Below, piece by piece: positions 1-10,418 of a DNA stretch of 64,000 bases. The position numbers and the translations under genes are program-made. The notes below the pieces were generated by a model. That model searched no databases. It saw only the letters and a program-made list of their open reading frames with translations, and had not been told where the DNA came from. This DNA comes from Diadophis punctatus similis (lineage: Eukaryota > Chordata > Lepidosauria > Squamata > Dipsadidae): assembly GCA_023053685.1 (NCBI GenBank), contig JALIGW010000063.1, forward strand, positions 2,972,614-3,036,613. Direction: 5' to 3'. Numbering within the stretch: the stretch's first letter is position 1; each line of letters starts with the position of its first letter.

Positions 1-206
1 CTCCCTGTCACCGTCACCATCTTGTTCCCCGCTTGGCGCCATGACAGCTCCTCAATAATCCGTTTTTTTAATCTGGGTCCATCCTTCTCTTTGACAAGAT
101 CCCCTAGCAAAAGGGGTTTGTGTAGGAAAGAAAGAGTCTTTGAGGGTTCATATTTATGATTTATTATTTCAATTCCTTCAGTCGGTCAATATATGTCTTA
201 AGTCTC
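1..206. other. unassigned left-edge sequence
   Basis: No open frame, terminal repeat or recognisable repeat was found here. It lies just upstream of the block that is duplicated in front of gene B. Confidence 0.4.
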
Positions 207-594
207 CACAGACCAACATGGAGAAACCAAGTTACATTTTATGAGGTAAAGGAGAATCCCTTTCGCCACTCCACAACGCCCCGCCCTGCGAGCTCTTAAG
301 CACCGCCTGCATTCTGCAGAGAGCCCACCAGGGGGCTCACTCTGCCCTCGTTATAAGGGCTGGCAGCCTCCCAGCGTCATATGGGCAACTGAGCATGCGC
401 CTGCCCGTTTTGTATAGTGGAAAGGGAAGATTCCTTTCTCCTATGGGTTTTCTGGGGAAGAAAGGATAGGAATGACGTCACCGGACGTCCGGGCCGCTTT
501 AGGATCCTGCATTCCTTCGCCTGGAAGCTTGCACGGAAGCTTGCACGGAAGCTTCCCCGCTTTGCAAGGAGAGCAATTCAGACGTGACTCAGCA
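207..594 (+). promoter_or_regulatory. gene A promoter and non-coding first exon region
   Basis: The region is CpG-containing and has a perfect CRE (TGACGTCA) at 473-480. A TTTAGGATCCTGC block follows at about 500-512, then a repeated GGAAGCTTGCAC unit. A GTGAGT splice donor begins at 595, so the first exon probably ends at 594. The same layout appears upstream of gene B (18490-18960) and, inverted, of gene C (50781-50960). The part from 207 to 490 also matches 17571-17870. The transcription start is inferred, not seen. The next exon would be the SCAN exon, whose acceptor is at 4225-4226. Confidence 0.6.
473..480. promoter_or_regulatory. CRE palindrome TGACGTCA (gene A)
   Basis: Perfect 8-bp CREB/ATF consensus. 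Related sites sit at the equivalent place in the other two promoters: TGACGTCG at 18629-18636 (B) and TGATATCA at 50901-50908 (C). Confidence 0.6.
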
Positions 595-1067
595 GTGAGT
601 TGGGGGTGGGGGGCTCTTCCCATGCAAAGGCGTGCAGGTGGAAACCTGCAAAATCTTCATCCAGAGTCGGAGTCAAGGAAAGGGGGGAATCCCAAGGTCC
701 CATGTTGCACTGCCACTCCTTTGCATGCAGGGCAAGGCAGGGGGCGGAGGGAGGGGGAGAATCAAAGCTCCAGACTATCCATGTCGGTCCGTCCCCCCAG
801 GAATAAATTCAGGATCCCCCCCCCCCCAAAAAAAGAAGGCAATCAGGGGAGTCATTTCCCCTCTATTCCCCGGGGGGGGGACTCAGCATGGAGAGAGGAA
901 GAGGGGAGGGGAGGGAAGGGAAAGAGAGAGAGAGATTGCAAAACTCCATCTGGAAAGGGATGAATCTTTGCAGGAAAGCAGCTGTTGATGGAGTAGGGGC
1001 TGCATTGCGTGAATTCATCTGTGGTGATCTGTCATCCTGTGTTTTGGTTTTAGTTGCGTGATTTTTG

Positions 1068-1069
<2 letters not shown>
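595..1069. other. purine-rich start of gene A intron 1
   Basis: G/A-rich, low-complexity sequence with a C run near 818-826. The part up to about 740 is similar to 18760-18920 behind gene B exon 1. The open frames here are composition artefacts with no domain. Confidence 0.4.

Positions 1070-1133
<64 letters not shown>
1070..1133. repeat. compound (GT)n(GA)n microsatellite
   Basis: About 14 GT units run directly into about 17 GA units. Confidence 0.95.
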
Positions 1134-1136
<3 letters not shown>

Positions 1137-1208
1137 ATGTCAGTGTGTTCAGATAAAAAAGGGAAAGCTTCCTATTGTCCTGGATCCAAAGAAGAAGACT
1201 TCCTAAAT

Positions 1209-1340
1209 CAGCATTTCCCAACCTTGGCGACTTGAAGATGTGTGGACTTCAACTCCCAGAATTCCCCAGTCAACATAGACGGCTGGGGAATTCTGGGAGA
1301 TGAAGTCCACACATCGTCAAATTGCCAAGATTGGGAGCAC
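1209..1340. mobile_element. foldback MITE, CTTCAACTCCCAGAATTCC family
   Basis: The two halves are imperfect reverse complements meeting near 1275. They contain the GGACTTCAACTCCCAGAATT motif and its complement, and the ends are CAG-like with TTCCCAACC. Other copies in the window are at 1371, 9505, 15038, 18262, 25957 and 61704. Confidence 0.8.
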
Positions 1341-1370
1341 CATCCTCAATCTTCTTGTGATGTTCCAAGG

Positions 1371-1506
1371 CAGTGTTTCCCAACCTTGGCAACTTGAAGA
1401 TGTCTGGACTTCAACTCCTAGAATTCCCCAGCCAGCGAATGCTGGCTGGGGAATTCTGGGAGTTGAAGTCCAGACATCTTCAAGTTGTCAAGGTTGGGAA
1501 ACACTG
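1371..1506. mobile_element. foldback hAT-like MITE with perfect TSD
   Basis: The element begins CAGTGTTTCCCAACC and ends with its reverse complement. It is a near-perfect hairpin. An 8-bp target duplication, TTCCAAGG, flanks it at 1363-1370 and 1507-1514. Eight-base TSDs and CAG...CTG ends are typical of hAT transposition. Confidence 0.88.
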
Positions 1507-1579
1507 TTCCAAGGGTTTGATGAAGGTTGATCCTGAAGGTCTGTAGAAATTCTCGGTCATCCAGGTCCTGGTTGTCCCA

Positions 1580-1784
1580 AAGGTGCTTTTTCAGGAGGCA
1601 ACTGGACTTTCTTGTTTTTTCTTTTGAAGACGTTTCGCTTCTCATCCAAGAAGCTTCTTCAGCTCTGGCTCCTTCCATTCCCCACTATCCTGTCAGAGCT
1701 GAAGAAGCTTCTTGGATGAGAAGCGAAACGTCTTCAAAAGAACAAGAAATCAAGAAAGTCCAGTTGCCTCCTGAAAAAGCACCG
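1580..1784. repeat. foldback element, GAAGACGTTTCGCTTCTC family
   Basis: The arms (about 1580-1667 and 1693-1784) are reverse complements around a short spacer and include AAGAAGCTTCTTCAG. A partial copy is at 24236-24330. No clear TSD was identified. Confidence 0.75.
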
Positions 1785-1961
1785 TTTGATCCTCGAGAGT
1801 TTGCATTCTGCTCTCCTGCCCTAATCATCAGACACAACTGTCTGTGTAATGTGAGCTGCCCGTTTTTACTCAAATATGAGTAAGAATCATTTCTTCTTTG
1901 GCAGCGCTAGCTATCTGTAATCCTAAAATTTAGATTAATGGCCTGGGAACTTCTTTTGCTT

Positions 1962-2504
1962 TATTATTATTATTATCAATCAATCAGAATAGAGCTGGAA
2001 GGGACCTTGGAGGTCTTCTAGTCCAGCTCCCTGCTCCCATGTGGCACGCGGAGCCATATTTGAGGGCACGCAAGGCATTGTCCTATGTCAGCTCCAGCTC
2101 CCATGTGCACACTGGCCAGCTAATTTTCGGCCTTCCAGAGGGCGGGGGGAGGCCATTTTCGCCTTCCACAGGCTCCGGAGGCTTTCCTGAAGCCTGGGGA
2201 GGGAGAAAAATGGCCCAACGGGCCTACCGGAAGTTTGGAGGCTTCAGTGAGGCCTGCGCGCGTGCGTGAGGGGCAGCGCATGGGGGAGGGCATTGCATTA
2301 TGGGTGTGGGCACGCGCATGTGCACGCCCTTTTGGCACCCAAGCAAAAAAAGTTCGCCATCACTGACCTATACCATTTCAGATAGGTGGATCTCCAGTCT
2401 TTTCTTAAAAACTTCCAGTGGTGAAGCACCCACAACCTCTGAAAGCAAACTGTTCCACTGGTTAATTGTCCTCACTTGTTAGGACGTTTCTCTTTAATTC
2501 CAGG
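1962..2504 (-). mobile_element. CR1 LINE 3' fragment, interrupted
   Basis: The reverse-strand CR1 tail is recognisable as GGAAGGGACCTTGGAGGTC and CTTCTAGTCC, continuing at 2366 with the segment containing CTTCCAGTGGTGAAGCACCC. A GCGAACC-type element interrupts it at 2037-2365. Confidence 0.85.
2037..2365 (-). mobile_element. hAT-like MITE (GCGAACC family), one end lost
   Basis: It ends with GTTCGCCATCACTG, the terminal repeat shared with the copies at 4891, 14120, 16347, 19634 and 21517. The left terminus is missing, and it starts within the subterminal CATGTGGCACGCGGAGCC. It sits inside a CR1. Confidence 0.75.
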
Positions 2505-2505
2505 T

Positions 2506-3289
2506 TTAATTTAATTTAATTTAATTTAATAGATTTGTATGCCGCCCAACTCCCGGGGGACTCTGGGCGGCTCACAACATGTCCAAATCTATTACAATAA
2601 AACATCACAGTTAAAAATATATAAAAAAATTAAAAGAAAATCTCCAACATTCATAACAAGGGGGGAGACCCAGAGATAATATGCTCGGTCTCACTTTCAC
2701 CCCGCCTGCCGGAAGAGCCACGTTTTTATTGCTTTCCGGAAGGCCAGCAGGGTGGGGATGGCTCTGATCTCCGGAGGAAGTTGGTTCCATAGGGAGGGAG
2801 CTCCCACAGAGAAGGCTCTCCCCCTAGGCCCCGCCAACCGACATTGTTTGGTTGATGGGACCTGGAGGAGACCCACTCTGTGGGACCTAACTGGTCGTAG
2901 GGAGGTATGCAGCAGGATGCGGTCCCGAAGGTAACCTGGCCCTGAGCCATGTAGGGCTTTAAAGGTAACGACCAACACCTTAAATTGGATCCGGAGACTA
3001 ATGGGCAACCAATGCAGCTGACAGAGGACAGGTGTTACATGGGTGTACCTGGGCGCACCCACCACGGCACGAGCAGCTGCATTTTGCACCAATTGTAGTC
3101 TCCGGATACTCTTCAAGGGTAGCCCCATGTAGAGCGCATTGCAGTAATCCAGCCGGGAGGTGATAAGGGCGTGGGTGACTGTGAGTAGCGCCTCCCTCTC
3201 CAAGAAGGGTCGCAATTGGTGCACTAGGCGAACCTGTGCAAAGGTCCCCCTAGCCACAGCTGAAAGATGTTGCTCCAATTTTAGCTGTG
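2506..3289 (-). mobile_element. L2-group LINE 3' fragment
   Basis: The minus strand encodes the C-terminal part of an L2/CR1-group ORF2 (about 3290 to 2697). Motifs include SRLDYCNALY, NAAARAVVG, HWLPISLRIQFK and LPPEIR. It ends in the 3' terminus CCGCCCAGAGTCC-like and a TTTAA repeat at 2506-2530. It is closely similar to the long element at 33243-38130. It is 5'-truncated and non-functional. Confidence 0.88.
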
Positions 3290-4075
3290 GGTTGCTTCCC
3301 TCCTTGATTAATTTCCATCCATTGTTTCTTGTCTTGCCTTCTGGTGCTTTGGAAAATAAGTTGACCAGTGATGGGATTAAAAAAAATTTTTTTACAGGTT
3401 CTGGGGGTGTGGCTTGGTGGACGTGGCTTGGTGGACGTGGCAGGGGCAGAGGTGGGTTCCTGCCTGTTTTTGCCGGTGCAGTTAATAGCTGTTGTTCGGC
3501 GCAGAGCCGAAGACGCTGCTGCCGTTCGCGGCACGGGAGCTTTCCCCGGGCGCTTTCCCCGCCCGCATGGAAGCTGCCAGTTGCGTTATTTTGCCCTCTG
3601 CGCATGCAGAACGCTTTGCGCATGCTCAGAGGGCAAAAGAACGCAAACGGCGGCATCCATGCAGGCGGCAGCAGTGCCCGGGGAAAGCCCCCGTGCCGCG
3701 AACGGCAGCAGTGTCTTCGGCTCTGCGCCGAACAACAGCTATTAACCGCACCGGCAGGAATCCACCTCTGGGCAGGGGAAGGATACTATAAAATCTTCAT
3801 TCCCTCCCCACTTCAGGGGAAGGTTACTGCAAAATCCCCATTTCCTCCCAATTAGCTGGGACTCGGGAGGCAGAGAATAGATGGGGGTGGGGCCAGTCAG
3901 AGGTGGTATTTACCGGTTCTCTGAACTACTCAAAATTTCCGCTACCAGTTCTCCAGAACTGGTCAGAACCTTCTGAATCCCATCTCTGAAGTTGACCCCC
4001 TCTTCTTTGTGACAGCCCCTCAAATACTGGAATACTGCTATCGTGTCATCCCTAATCCTTCTTTTCTCCTTTTCT
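3290..4075 (-). mobile_element. CR1 LINE fragment split by a hAT-like element
   Basis: CR1 3' coding remnants (reverse strand) lie at 3290-3365 and resume at 3989-4075, containing the complement of GAGGGGGTCAACTT. The gap is exactly the 3366-3988 element. Confidence 0.85.
3366..3988. mobile_element. non-autonomous hAT-like element with palindromic core
   Basis: It has CAGTGATGGGATT and AATCCCATCTCTG ends and a perfect 8-bp TSD, AAGTTGAC, at 3358-3365 and 3989-3996. Inside is a long imperfect palindrome (about 3478-3750) centred on CCCTCTGCGCATGCAG near 3615. That core also occurs in the elements at 16570, 34023 and 47440. No transposase frame is present. Confidence 0.85.
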
Positions 4076-4379
4076 TTCTTATTGGTATTGTTACGATTAT
4101 TATTGCTCTGTTGTTTTGCCTGTACGCTGAGATGCAGATGCTGCAATGGAGAAAAAAATTCCTTGCGTGTCTAATCACACTTGGCCAAATAAAGTATTCT
4201 GTTCTTTTCCATTTCTCCTCATGCAGGTACAAGAATAACTTGTGAGCAAAGAGGGGATGAAGAAGCTGTTGAGGCTTCTCCAGGGCTTCTGCACAATGTA
4301 GTTTCTTGGAATGAAAAGACCCTTGGAGAACCGCAAGATTTCTTAGCTACATTAGAAGTTGTGCTAGTGGACAGAGAAA

Positions 4380-4790
4380 ATGGAGGAATATCTAGTATTT
4401 GATGGAGGTGAAAAAGGCCCTCTAGATGCTCATTCTTGGACCTGTAGTGATATCTGGGCAAAAACTGAGCAGAAGGTCCTAGAGGAGGACACTATCAGTT
4501 CAGAGGTCCAGAACAGGCTCTTCGGGAGCATCCAGTACCAAGAGTCTAAGGGGCCCCGAGAAATTTGCAACCACCTTCATCACCTATGCCATCAGTGGCT
4601 ACAGCCAGAAAGACACACTAAGGCTCAGATGTTGGATCTGGTGATTCTGGAGCAGCTCCTGGCTGTCCTGCCCCCAGAAATTGAGAGTTGGATTCGGGAG
4701 TGTGGAGCAGAGACCAGTTCTCAGGCAGTGGCCCTGGCCGAAGGTTTCCTCCTGAGCCAGGTGGAAGAGAAGAAGACGACAGAGATGCAG
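4380..4790 (+). CDS. gene A coding exon 1: SCAN domain
   Basis: This is the first coding exon of a SCAN-KRAB-C2H2 zinc-finger transcription factor. The acceptor CTCCTCATGCAG ends at 4226, so the exon runs 4227-4790 with 5'UTR before the ATG at 4380. The donor GTGAGA is at 4791. It gives 137 codons and leaves phase 0. The SCAN box spans about residues 42-127 and shows [20 protein letters not shown] and the [16 protein letters not shown] helix. SCAN boxes are dimerisation modules in nuclear zinc-finger proteins. The start was chosen as the first ATG in frame, in an exon matching gene B. The full joined product (4380-4790, 5655-5778, 5911-5993, 8492-8621, 11646-13321) is 807 residues. Confidence 0.88.
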
Positions 4791-4890
4791 GTGAGACACC
4801 TTCATTTTGAGACTTGAAAGGGGTGTTAATGTTACAAACAGTGTTGGGGTCCTTAAATATCTCAACATGGAAACCCAACATGGTATAGGG

Positions 4891-5466
4891 CAGTGATGGT
4901 GAACCTTTTTTTCCCTCAGGTGCCGAAAGCACGCACGCATGTGCTATTGCGCGTGCATGCATGCCCACACCCATAATTCAATGCCGCCATGCGCCCCGCC
5001 CCATGCGCATGTGCACCCTAACCCCATGCATACGCGCACCACTACCCCTCCCCGGCTGCCCCATTTCCTGACTTCCGGTAGGCCTGTTTTTCGCCCTCCC
5101 CAGGTTCCAGAGGCTTCCCTGGAGCCTGGGAAGGGCGAAAACAGCCTCCCCTTCTCCCCCGGAGGCCCTCCAAAGGCCTGAAACAGCCCGTTTCCCGACT
5201 TCTGATGGGCCCAGTAGGCCCGTTTTTTGCTCTCTCCAGGCTCCAGAGGCTTCCCTGGAGCCTGAGGAGGGCGAAAATGCCCTTCCCTGCCCCCCCGGAG
5301 GCCCTTTGGAGGCCAAAAACGCCCTCCCAGAGCCTCCACACGAGCCAACGTTCATTGCCCACGCTCACATGCGTGCTGGAGCTGAGCTAGGGCAATGACT
5401 CGCATGCCGGGAGATATGGCTCCACATGCCACCTGTGGCACGCGTGCCATAGGTTTGCCGTCACGG
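4891..5466. mobile_element. hAT-like MITE (GCGAACC family), 576 bp
   Basis: It starts CAGTGATGGTGAACC and ends GGTTTGCCGTCACGG. The flanks GTATAGGG and GTATAAGC are a degraded 8-bp TSD. It holds internal repeats around CCAGAGGCTTCCCTGGAGCC. A short duplication of its right end follows at about 5492-5520. It lies in the intron between gene A exons 1 and 2. Confidence 0.8.
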
Positions 5467-5520
5467 GTATAAGCAGGGGGAAACCTATATTGCCATAGGT
5501 TTGCCATCACAGGTATAAGC

Positions 5521-5583
5521 AGGGGGTTGGACTAGAAGACTTCCAAGGTCCCTTCCAACTCTGTTATTCTATTCTATTCTATC
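5521..5583 (+). mobile_element. CR1 3' end with ATTCT tail
   Basis: GGGGGTTGGACTAGAAGAC, then CCCTTCCAACTC, then four ATTCT-type units. This is the microsatellite-tailed 3' terminus typical of snake CR1 elements. Confidence 0.85.
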
Positions 5584-5654
5584 ATAATATGAAGATATGT
5601 TTAACAGTGGTTCTTTTGCTGCTTGATCCTTTTTATCTGCTACTTCCCTTTCAG

Positions 5655-5778
5655 AGGTCATTCTTGGACATTGTCCCTGACCATTCCAAGGGAATGCAAG
5701 ATCCATCAAATTCCTCTCCAAAGCTGCTTCTTTCTGGGAAGTTCTCAGAGGAAATTCAACATCAGGACACTTCACCGG
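5655..5778 (+). CDS. gene A coding exon 2: linker
   Basis: The acceptor CTTCCCTTTCAG ends at 5654 and the donor GTAAGA is at 5779. The exon is 124 nt, entering in phase 0 and leaving in phase 1. It encodes a low-complexity, acidic/polar linker with no known domain (starts RSFLDIVPD, ends QHQDTSPG). Equivalents are 23880-23994 in B and 49193-49094 in C, which have the same phases and little sequence conservation. It joins the SCAN and KRAB modules. Confidence 0.8.
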
Positions 5779-5910
5779 GTAAGAATGGATTCCGTCCAAG
5801 CGATGTGAAACTCCGCAGAAAGATTGCAAGTACCTCTCATTGTCTGAAACTTCTCATCCATTATTTAACTTTTAAGAACTCTTCTTCCACCATTTTTGTC
5901 TCCTTTGCAG

Positions 5911-5993
5911 AAGAAAGAACAGTTCCACTGATATTTTCAGGATCCCCTCTTTGTACCGGTGGAGCTGAAAAAATAACTGAACCAGCTGTTCAG
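5911..5993 (+). CDS. gene A coding exon 3: linker
   Basis: The acceptor CTCCTTTGCAG ends at 5910 and the donor GTAGGA is at 5994. The exon is 83 nt and restores phase 0. It encodes a 28-residue linker beginning EERTVPLIFSG, with a GGAEKI segment shared in modified form by B (GGTEGVAEAP) and C (YGKAEKLVES). No domain is recognised. Confidence 0.8.
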
Positions 5994-6647
5994 GTAGGAG
6001 GAGAAGCTTCAGTAAATTGCAAAGAACCATTTTGAGGCTTCCTGATTTGTTGTGGGGTTGACGTATAATACTGTTGCTTCTACGCAACATGGAAAGAGGA
6101 AATGTGAATTCAGTACTTGATCAGTTACCGAATTTTCTGTTGGGAATCATCAGAAGTTCTAGTTTGGAAGTACTGACAGCATTCCACCAATCTCCTAGAT
6201 CCCTAAATCATCCCTTTATGCTGCCTGCAGAATTCTGAGAGTTGAAGTCCACATGACTTAAAATTAAGCTCTGCTCTAGATGCTACCTAGGAAGTTTCAT
6301 GTAGCTCTTGAGTGGGGAGAGAGTTAATCCCAGATAAGATACCACGGCCCACATGTGATGGGTGTATCAAAAAAATTAGCGCTTTTATTTCTTTTTTTGC
6401 CCTTACCCCGCAAATGCGCCTGATACCCTGTTTGGCTGGAAGATACATCTTTGCTTTTGCTTTTGAAATTCTTCATTTAATGTCTTTGATCTTGCTCATT
6501 AATGGTTTTACATTGCTTTAATTTCGTTCCATTTTTTTTTTTGTCACTGTTCTTTCAGTATTTCAATAATTTCTGTACAGTTTATTCTATTTCCTGCTAG
6601 CTTTGGGGGCATTACTTAAAATTATCACTTGATATTATAGTGTAAAA
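5994..6647. other. gene A intron 3, first part, nothing recognised
   Basis: AT-rich intronic sequence. A short relic of the GAATTCTGAGAGTTGAAGTCC MITE lies near 6230-6255. No coding frame or other structure was noted. Confidence 0.4.
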
Positions 6648-6866
6648 GAGCGGTGTGGTGGCCTAGTGGTAAAGACATTCGCCTCCCACTTAGAAGGTTA
6701 AGAGTTCAGTCCTAGGTAGCAGCAGTTGTGTCTCTGTTAGGGCACCAAGAAAAATATCTGCTGTGAACTCCATGTAAGCGTCAGAAAGGGGATCTGGCCA
6801 GTAAACGCTCACCTCCATCCAGCCTCCCCCACTCTACTACAAATTAAACGTCTACAGGGTCATAAG
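6648..6866 (+). mobile_element. tRNA-derived SINE
   Basis: The head has a tRNA-like A box (GTGGCCTAGTGGTAAAGA) and a B-box-like GGTTAAGAGTTCAGTCC, followed by an unrelated body. It is a different family from the SINEs at 9664 and 59563. The exact family is not recognised. Confidence 0.6.
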
Positions 6867-7365
6867 AAAAAAATTGAGTAAAAATGCTTGTTTATGACCA
6901 TAATGAAGATTGAGTTGATTTTTGATCTGATATATAAAGGAATGTCCTAAAGATGTTTTTTCCTCAAAACCTAGTCAGGATAGAGACTTTAGAATAAGTA
7001 TATGAGCACCATATTCCTTTATTTTTCATCTGGTTTAAGCACATCTTTCCATTTGTCTCCACCTAAAATGTCACACCGAAATGTTGCGGCACATCCTTCA
7101 GCAACTCAGAATTGTTGTAAACGGGCTCAGTGCATTTGAGATGGTTGTCTGCATAAATCAAAATAGTAAACAATCAGGTGGAGCCACTGAGAAGTGGTCA
7201 GCCTGGATTTGGAGGGGATTCAGAATAATATAATTATTTTTTCCCTGAAAGGTCACTGAAATTAGTTTTGTGTTTGGAAAAATTAAAAGCAGAAAAGAAA
7301 GAAAAAAATTGCAAAAAGAGTTCACTCATTTCTAATATCTAGTTTTTTCTAATATCCAAACCACA

Positions 7366-7471
7366 AATCAAGTGCACTTTTTTTTCACATTATACAAAAA
7401 ATAAGGAGTTTCCAGCCAAATCAAGTGCACTTTTTTCCACGTTATACAAAAAATAAGGGGTTTCCAGCCAA
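7366..7471. repeat. two-copy tandem repeat, about 53 bp unit
   Basis: Two adjacent copies both contain AAATCAAGTGCACTTTTTT, TTATACAAAAAATAAGG and TTTCCAGCC, with a few substitutions. Confidence 0.85.
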
Positions 7472-7513
7472 CCATAAACATAGGGGTTCTTTTCACTCTA
7501 ACCAACCAAGTTA

Positions 7514-8274
7514 CCGTGTTTTTCGGAGTATAAGATGCTCTGGAGTATAAGACTCTGGGAGGAAAACATAAGACTTGGGGAGGAAAAGAAGAAAAAAATT
7601 CTGCCTCTGCCTACCAGCATCCATCGGTATTCATCTGGCTAGCATCCTTGCAGCAAATAGCAAACAGCCTGGTCTGCTTCAGCACGAGCAGCTGATTGGT
7701 GTCTGTTCCAGGCTGCAGGGATTGTCACAGACCTTCGCCGCTTCCATGCCTCTCATTTTTGGCCTCTGTGCCTCGCGCTTTTGGCCTCCATGCGTTGTGT
7801 TTTCGGCCGTCGAACGCTCCATTTTAGACCTGTTCCAGGGTACGGGGATCGCCACAGCACATCGCCGCCTCCACAGGTCACATTTTTGGCCTCCACACAT
7901 CATGTTTTTGGCTTCCACATGCCCCATTTTTGGCCTCTGTGAGTTGTGTTTTCGGGCGGTTCCAGGCAGCGGGGATCTGGAACCACCCGAAAACATGACG
8001 CGTGGAGGCCAAAATCGGGGCATGCGGAGGCTGAAAATGCGACGCGCAGAGGCGGCGATTGGCGGCGATGTGCTGTGGCGATTCCCATAGCCTGGAACAG
8101 GTCTAAAATGGAGCGTGTGAAGGCTGAAAACGCGATGTGCGAAGGCCAAAAACGGCCGAAGGGTGGGGGCCAGCCAGTGGGCAGGGCTTTGGCAACATTC
8201 AGTGTATAAGACACACCCAAATTTTCACACTTTTTTGGGAGGGGGAAGCACGTTTTATACTCTGAAAAATACGG
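7514..8274. mobile_element. TA-flanked MITE (CGGAGTATAAG family), long copy
   Basis: The ends are CCGTGTTTTTCGGAGTATAA and its complement, with TA on both sides (7512-7513, 8275-8276), as for Tc1/mariner-type insertion. Unlike the 360-430 bp copies elsewhere, it carries a GC-rich palindrome (about 7690-8165, axis near 7980). No transposase is visible. Confidence 0.8.
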
Positions 8275-8446
8275 TAATTTAGCCATCTTCACAAGTCCAT
8301 CATCTTCGCCACAATTGTTTCTTAGCCTTTCCACAAATGTTCCATGCAATCCATACCATTTTCACATACAATATTTTGCATCCTTCAGAAACGTGCCGAT
8401 CTCTGCTTTAAAAATTGGCCGCCAAAGGGAGAGAACTAGCAAGTAA

Positions 8447-8659
<213 letters not shown>

Positions 8660-8697
8660 TGATGGTATGAAATTGGCTATTTCATTGGTTAAAAGGC

Positions 8698-9166
8698 ACC
8701 CCTACTTCTAGAGACTCTAGAAAGAGTGCTGAGAAGAGCAACAAAGATGACTGGGGACTGGTGGCTAAAACATATAAAGAACGGTTGCTGGAATTGGGCA
8801 TGTCTAGTTTAATGAAAAGAAGGAGTGGGTGTGATGTGATAACAGTGTTCCGATATCTCAGGGGTTGCCACAAAGACGAGGGAGTCAAGCTGTTCTCCAA
8901 AGCATTTGAAGGCAGGAGAAGAAGCAGTGGATGGAAACTAAACAAGGAGAGAAGCAACTTAGAACTAAGGAGAAATTTCCTGACAGTTAGGACAATTGGT
9001 CGGTGGAACAACTTGCCTCGGAAAGTTGTGAATGCTCCAACACTGGAAGTTTTTAAGAAGAGATTGGACAACCATTTGTCTGAAATGGTATAGTGTTTCC
9101 TGCCAGAGCAGAGGGTTGGACTAGAAGATCTTCAAGGTCTCTTCCAACTCTATTATTCTATTAGGA
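8698..9166 (+). mobile_element. CR1 LINE 3' fragment
   Basis: The plus strand keeps the end of a CR1 reverse-transcriptase ORF ([19 protein letters not shown], FRYLRGCHKDEGVKLFS) and the 3' UTR ending CCAACTCTATTATTCTATTA. It lies between the KRAB and finger exons of gene A. Confidence 0.88.
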
Positions 9167-9206
9167 AGATATGAGGCCAGTAGCTTATGGTTAGGGCTAC
9201 ATCAAT

Positions 9207-9315
9207 GTTTCTCAACCATGGCAATTTTTAGATGTATGGACTTCAATTCCCAAAATTCCCTTCAATTCTCAAAATTGCAGTCTACCTTAAAATTGCCAAG
9301 GGTGAGAAACATTGG
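9207..9315. mobile_element. foldback MITE, degraded copy
   Basis: An imperfect hairpin with TTTCTCAACCATGGCAATTT at the left and its approximate complement at the right. It belongs to the TTCAACTCCCAGAATT group and is diverged. Confidence 0.65.
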
Positions 9316-9504
9316 TTTGGGTGATTATGATGTAAGAATGTCCAGATAGAGCCCGAGGGAGGGGTCAAATGCATCATCAGTCTTGAGTCCCTTCGCATCC
9401 ACAAGCCCTCCTTGAATTCCATTCACTCTTGTCTACCACTTATTTGCGTTGGCCATTAGTAGTTCAGATTAATGTCAAACATGGGAAAATCAGGGAGTCT
9501 AGGC

Positions 9505-9639
9505 CAGGGGTAGGCAAAATTGGCTCTTCTATGACTCATGGACTTCAACTCCCAGAATTCCTGAGCTAGCATGATTGGCTCAGAAAGTCTGGGAGTTGAA
9601 GTCCATGAGTCATAGAAGAGCCAACTTTGCCTACCCCTG
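9505..9639. mobile_element. foldback hAT-like MITE with perfect TSD
   Basis: It begins CAGGGGTAGGCAAA and ends with its complement. The TSD is GTCTAGGC at 9497-9504 and 9640-9647. The whole 135 bp is a hairpin. Confidence 0.9.
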
Positions 9640-9663
9640 GTCTAGGCCATTCAAATGAATAGA

Positions 9664-9934
9664 CCTTTATATTTATTTATTTTTATTTATTTATTTTATT
9701 TTTGTGAGATTTATATACCGCCTCAAAGTGCAAGCACTCTCTAAACAGTTTACACCATTAAGCAATGTATATTTACATTGCCCCCAACAATCTGGGTCCT
9801 CATTTTATCTACCTCGGAAGGATGGAAGGCTAAGTCAACCTTGAGCCGGTGAGATTTGAACCGCTGACCTGCGGATCACAGTCAGCTAAAGTGGCCTGCA
9901 GTACTGCCTCTAACCGCTGAGCCACCTCGGCTGC
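9664..9934 (-). mobile_element. tRNA-derived squamate SINE
   Basis: Read on the minus strand: GCCGAGGTGGCTCAGCGGTT (A box), GCGGTTCAAATCTCACCGG (B box), CTCAAGGTTGACTTAGCC, then a tail ending GGCGGTATATAAATCTCAC and an AAATA repeat. The same family occurs at 20676, 25136, 25265, 40213 and 59563. Confidence 0.88.
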
Positions 9935-9998
9935 AGTCAAGTCATATTTAACCTCTAGCTGTCCTAAACATTTAACCGCAATCTGTTCTGTAGAATAT

Positions 9999-10418
9999 AG
10001 GAAGTCCTTGACGTACAACCAGTTGCTTAACTACTGTTTAAAGTTACAAGGGACTTCCCCAGAGCTACCTATGACCTGTTTTCAAGATGGCTACACCCCT
10101 CCCCAGGGTTGCATGATTGCATTTGGGCATTTTGGGCATTTTACAACCAGCCTGCCTTTATAGCCATTTGCAACATCCTGCAGTCATCTGACTGCAAGTT
10201 GTGAAGTTATTTTGCCTGTTCCAGTATTTACTGGAATGGGTGTATACTTCCAGTAGGTTTCTGGCAAAAAAACATGCATGGGGGAAATGGATTTCCTTAA
10301 CAACCATCCTGTTCTCTTACAACTGTTACAAAAACTGCTGAAAAAATGGGGTGCAGTCATGTGATACCTCGACTTAAACTGAAGCAATTCACAGACATAA
10401 CTCAAGAATTACCTGTAG
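9999..10418. mobile_element. MITE, TACAGGTAGTCCTCGACTTAC family
   Basis: The ends are GGAAGTCCTTGACGTACAAC and AAGAATTACCTGTA. The interior includes TTGCTTAACTACTGTTT and the CATGTGATACCTCGACTTAA segment. It is a diverged copy of the element at 39135-39519. Confidence 0.7.

Noticed and set aside
207..241. Short exon reading MEKPSYIL after a TCTCCACAG acceptor
   Set aside because: The copy at 17571 shares the acceptor-like wording but lacks a matching donor, so a coding exon is not supported.
472..988. 163- and 118-codon frames in the gene A upstream region
   Set aside because: G-rich first-exon and intron DNA, no domain, and interrupted by the inferred donor at 595.
6648..6720. Possible functional tRNA gene
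   Set aside because: The cloverleaf is incomplete and followed by a SINE body; it is the head of a SINE.
7575..8349. 171-, 156- and 149-codon frames
   Set aside because: Lie within the palindromic part of a TA-flanked MITE; mirror-like and unsupported.
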